Below are positions 63,341 through 64,000 of a DNA stretch of 64,000 bases, piece by piece. The stretch covers positions 16,666,434-16,730,433 of the forward strand of contig NC_031502.1 of NCBI RefSeq assembly GCF_000237925.1. The letters are read 5' to 3'. Positions within the stretch are counted from its first letter, which is position 1. The number at the start of each line of letters is the position of its first letter. The stretch is from Schistosoma mansoni. Lineage: Eukaryota > Platyhelminthes > Trematoda > Strigeidida > Schistosomatidae. Position numbers and translations under genes: made by a program. The notes under the pieces are model-generated. The model had not been told where the DNA came from. It saw only the letters and a list, made by a program, of their open reading frames with translations, and searched no databases.

Positions 63341-64000
63341 TAAGGACCCTATAGAAACCCGATTCTTATAGACGGGACGTTCGGCGAAGTGTCAAGAGAC
63401 TTTACTCGCCATTTTTATGAAGCCATGCAAATTTACTCAGTGCTTATAGATAGATAGGTTCTATTTTCGGTTGTAACAGAAGCTGTAGTCAACTCGTTTA
63501 CATCGATTCTTTTAGAAAGATCAATCTATTGGTCACTGAAACGTTAGGTAGGATTAAGGCAATTGGAGGCACAATCAGAGTTCAAACAACTACTGCGAAA
63601 AGATTACCAGTCTTGTACATGATCATGTCAGTTGTAGGTGGTTGCGGTGTGATAAATATGAGTCCAGTTTTGAGTTGCAGAAGTAACATACCGTAAATGT
63701 CATAAAAGAACAAACATTAGGAAAGTTGAAATTTTCAGTGCTATTTTAAGAACTATTATTCATCTTTTTTGTATAGTTAGTAGATAACTATATTGTTACA
63801 CTTCTATATCTTTCTTATTGTAAGCTTCCATTGATCCTATTAACTGTTGTTATACAGTTTAAGGTTTCTAAATTATTGCCAGTTGGTTATGTGTTGTTTA
63901 CTCCACCCTCTAACATTTAAAGTATGGTTGTACTTGAAATGTTTTTCTTACTTGGCGTACTGTATGTTTAGACATTTTTAGAATATTATTGTATGAGTGT
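63341..64000. other. Right-edge sequence without recognised features
   Basis: AT-rich sequence with no gene or repeat that I can support. Confidence 0.5.

Noticed and set aside
1-64000. CRISPR arrays, bacterial operons, rRNA genes, functional tRNA genes
   Set aside because: No regularly spaced repeats, no prokaryotic gene layout, and no rRNA or complete tRNA sequence was seen.

Overview
This looks like nuclear DNA of a parasitic flatworm, most likely a schistosome. The signs are AT-rich sequence, small exons split by long repeat-filled introns, very short 5' introns (29-46 nt), many RTE-type non-LTR retrotransposon pieces, a Ty3/Gypsy element, and a tRNA-derived SINE with a hammerhead ribozyme core of the kind known from schistosomes. 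The species cannot be fixed by eye. Two 200-base runs of N (2,703-2,902 and 29,137-29,336) are assembly gaps, and both touch retrotransposon sequence.

Four host protein genes can be built. On the minus strand, a TMEM94-like degenerate P-type ATPase starts at 23,488 and runs off the left edge; 13 exons were found down to 3,445, with every splice phase consistent. On the plus strand, hydroxymethylbilane synthase (HMBS, haem pathway; three exons, 27,024-34,352), an intronless THUMPD1/TAN1-like tRNA acetylation adaptor (38,803-39,867), and the gamma subunit of translation initiation factor eIF2 (EIF2S3; eight exons, 50,208-57,940) all read as intact genes. TMEM94 and HMBS are divergently arranged about 3.5 kb apart. 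The genes do not form a pathway together; they are ordinary housekeeping genes.

Most of the rest is mobile DNA. Three RTE-like families are called A, B and C here. Family A has its 5' end at 1-1,310 and 30,541-32,028, and its 3' end at 2,903-3,330, 14,180-14,690, 29,440-30,540 and 56,397-57,290. Family B lies at 27,773-28,230, 28,845-29,136, 32,029-32,250, 53,400-55,720 and 61,300-63,340. Family C lies at 23,790-24,110 and 47,300-48,560. There is also a CR1/Jockey-like fragment (25,080-25,860) and a decayed Gypsy element (42,080-46,661) beside the tail of a second one (40,985-42,080). The first HMBS intron carries a 3.4-kb nest of A and B pieces bounded by inverted arms, and the sixth EIF2S3 intron carries one B and one A copy.

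The points most worth a second look are: a perfect-looking inverted repeat of more than 1.1 kb joining the left edge to the HMBS intron; TMEM94 with Asn where the P-type ATPase catalytic Asp would sit; a GC-AG intron in EIF2S3 hosting retrotransposons; hammerhead ribozyme remnants; and near-identical family A copies implying recent activity. I found no convincing new multi-gene system.
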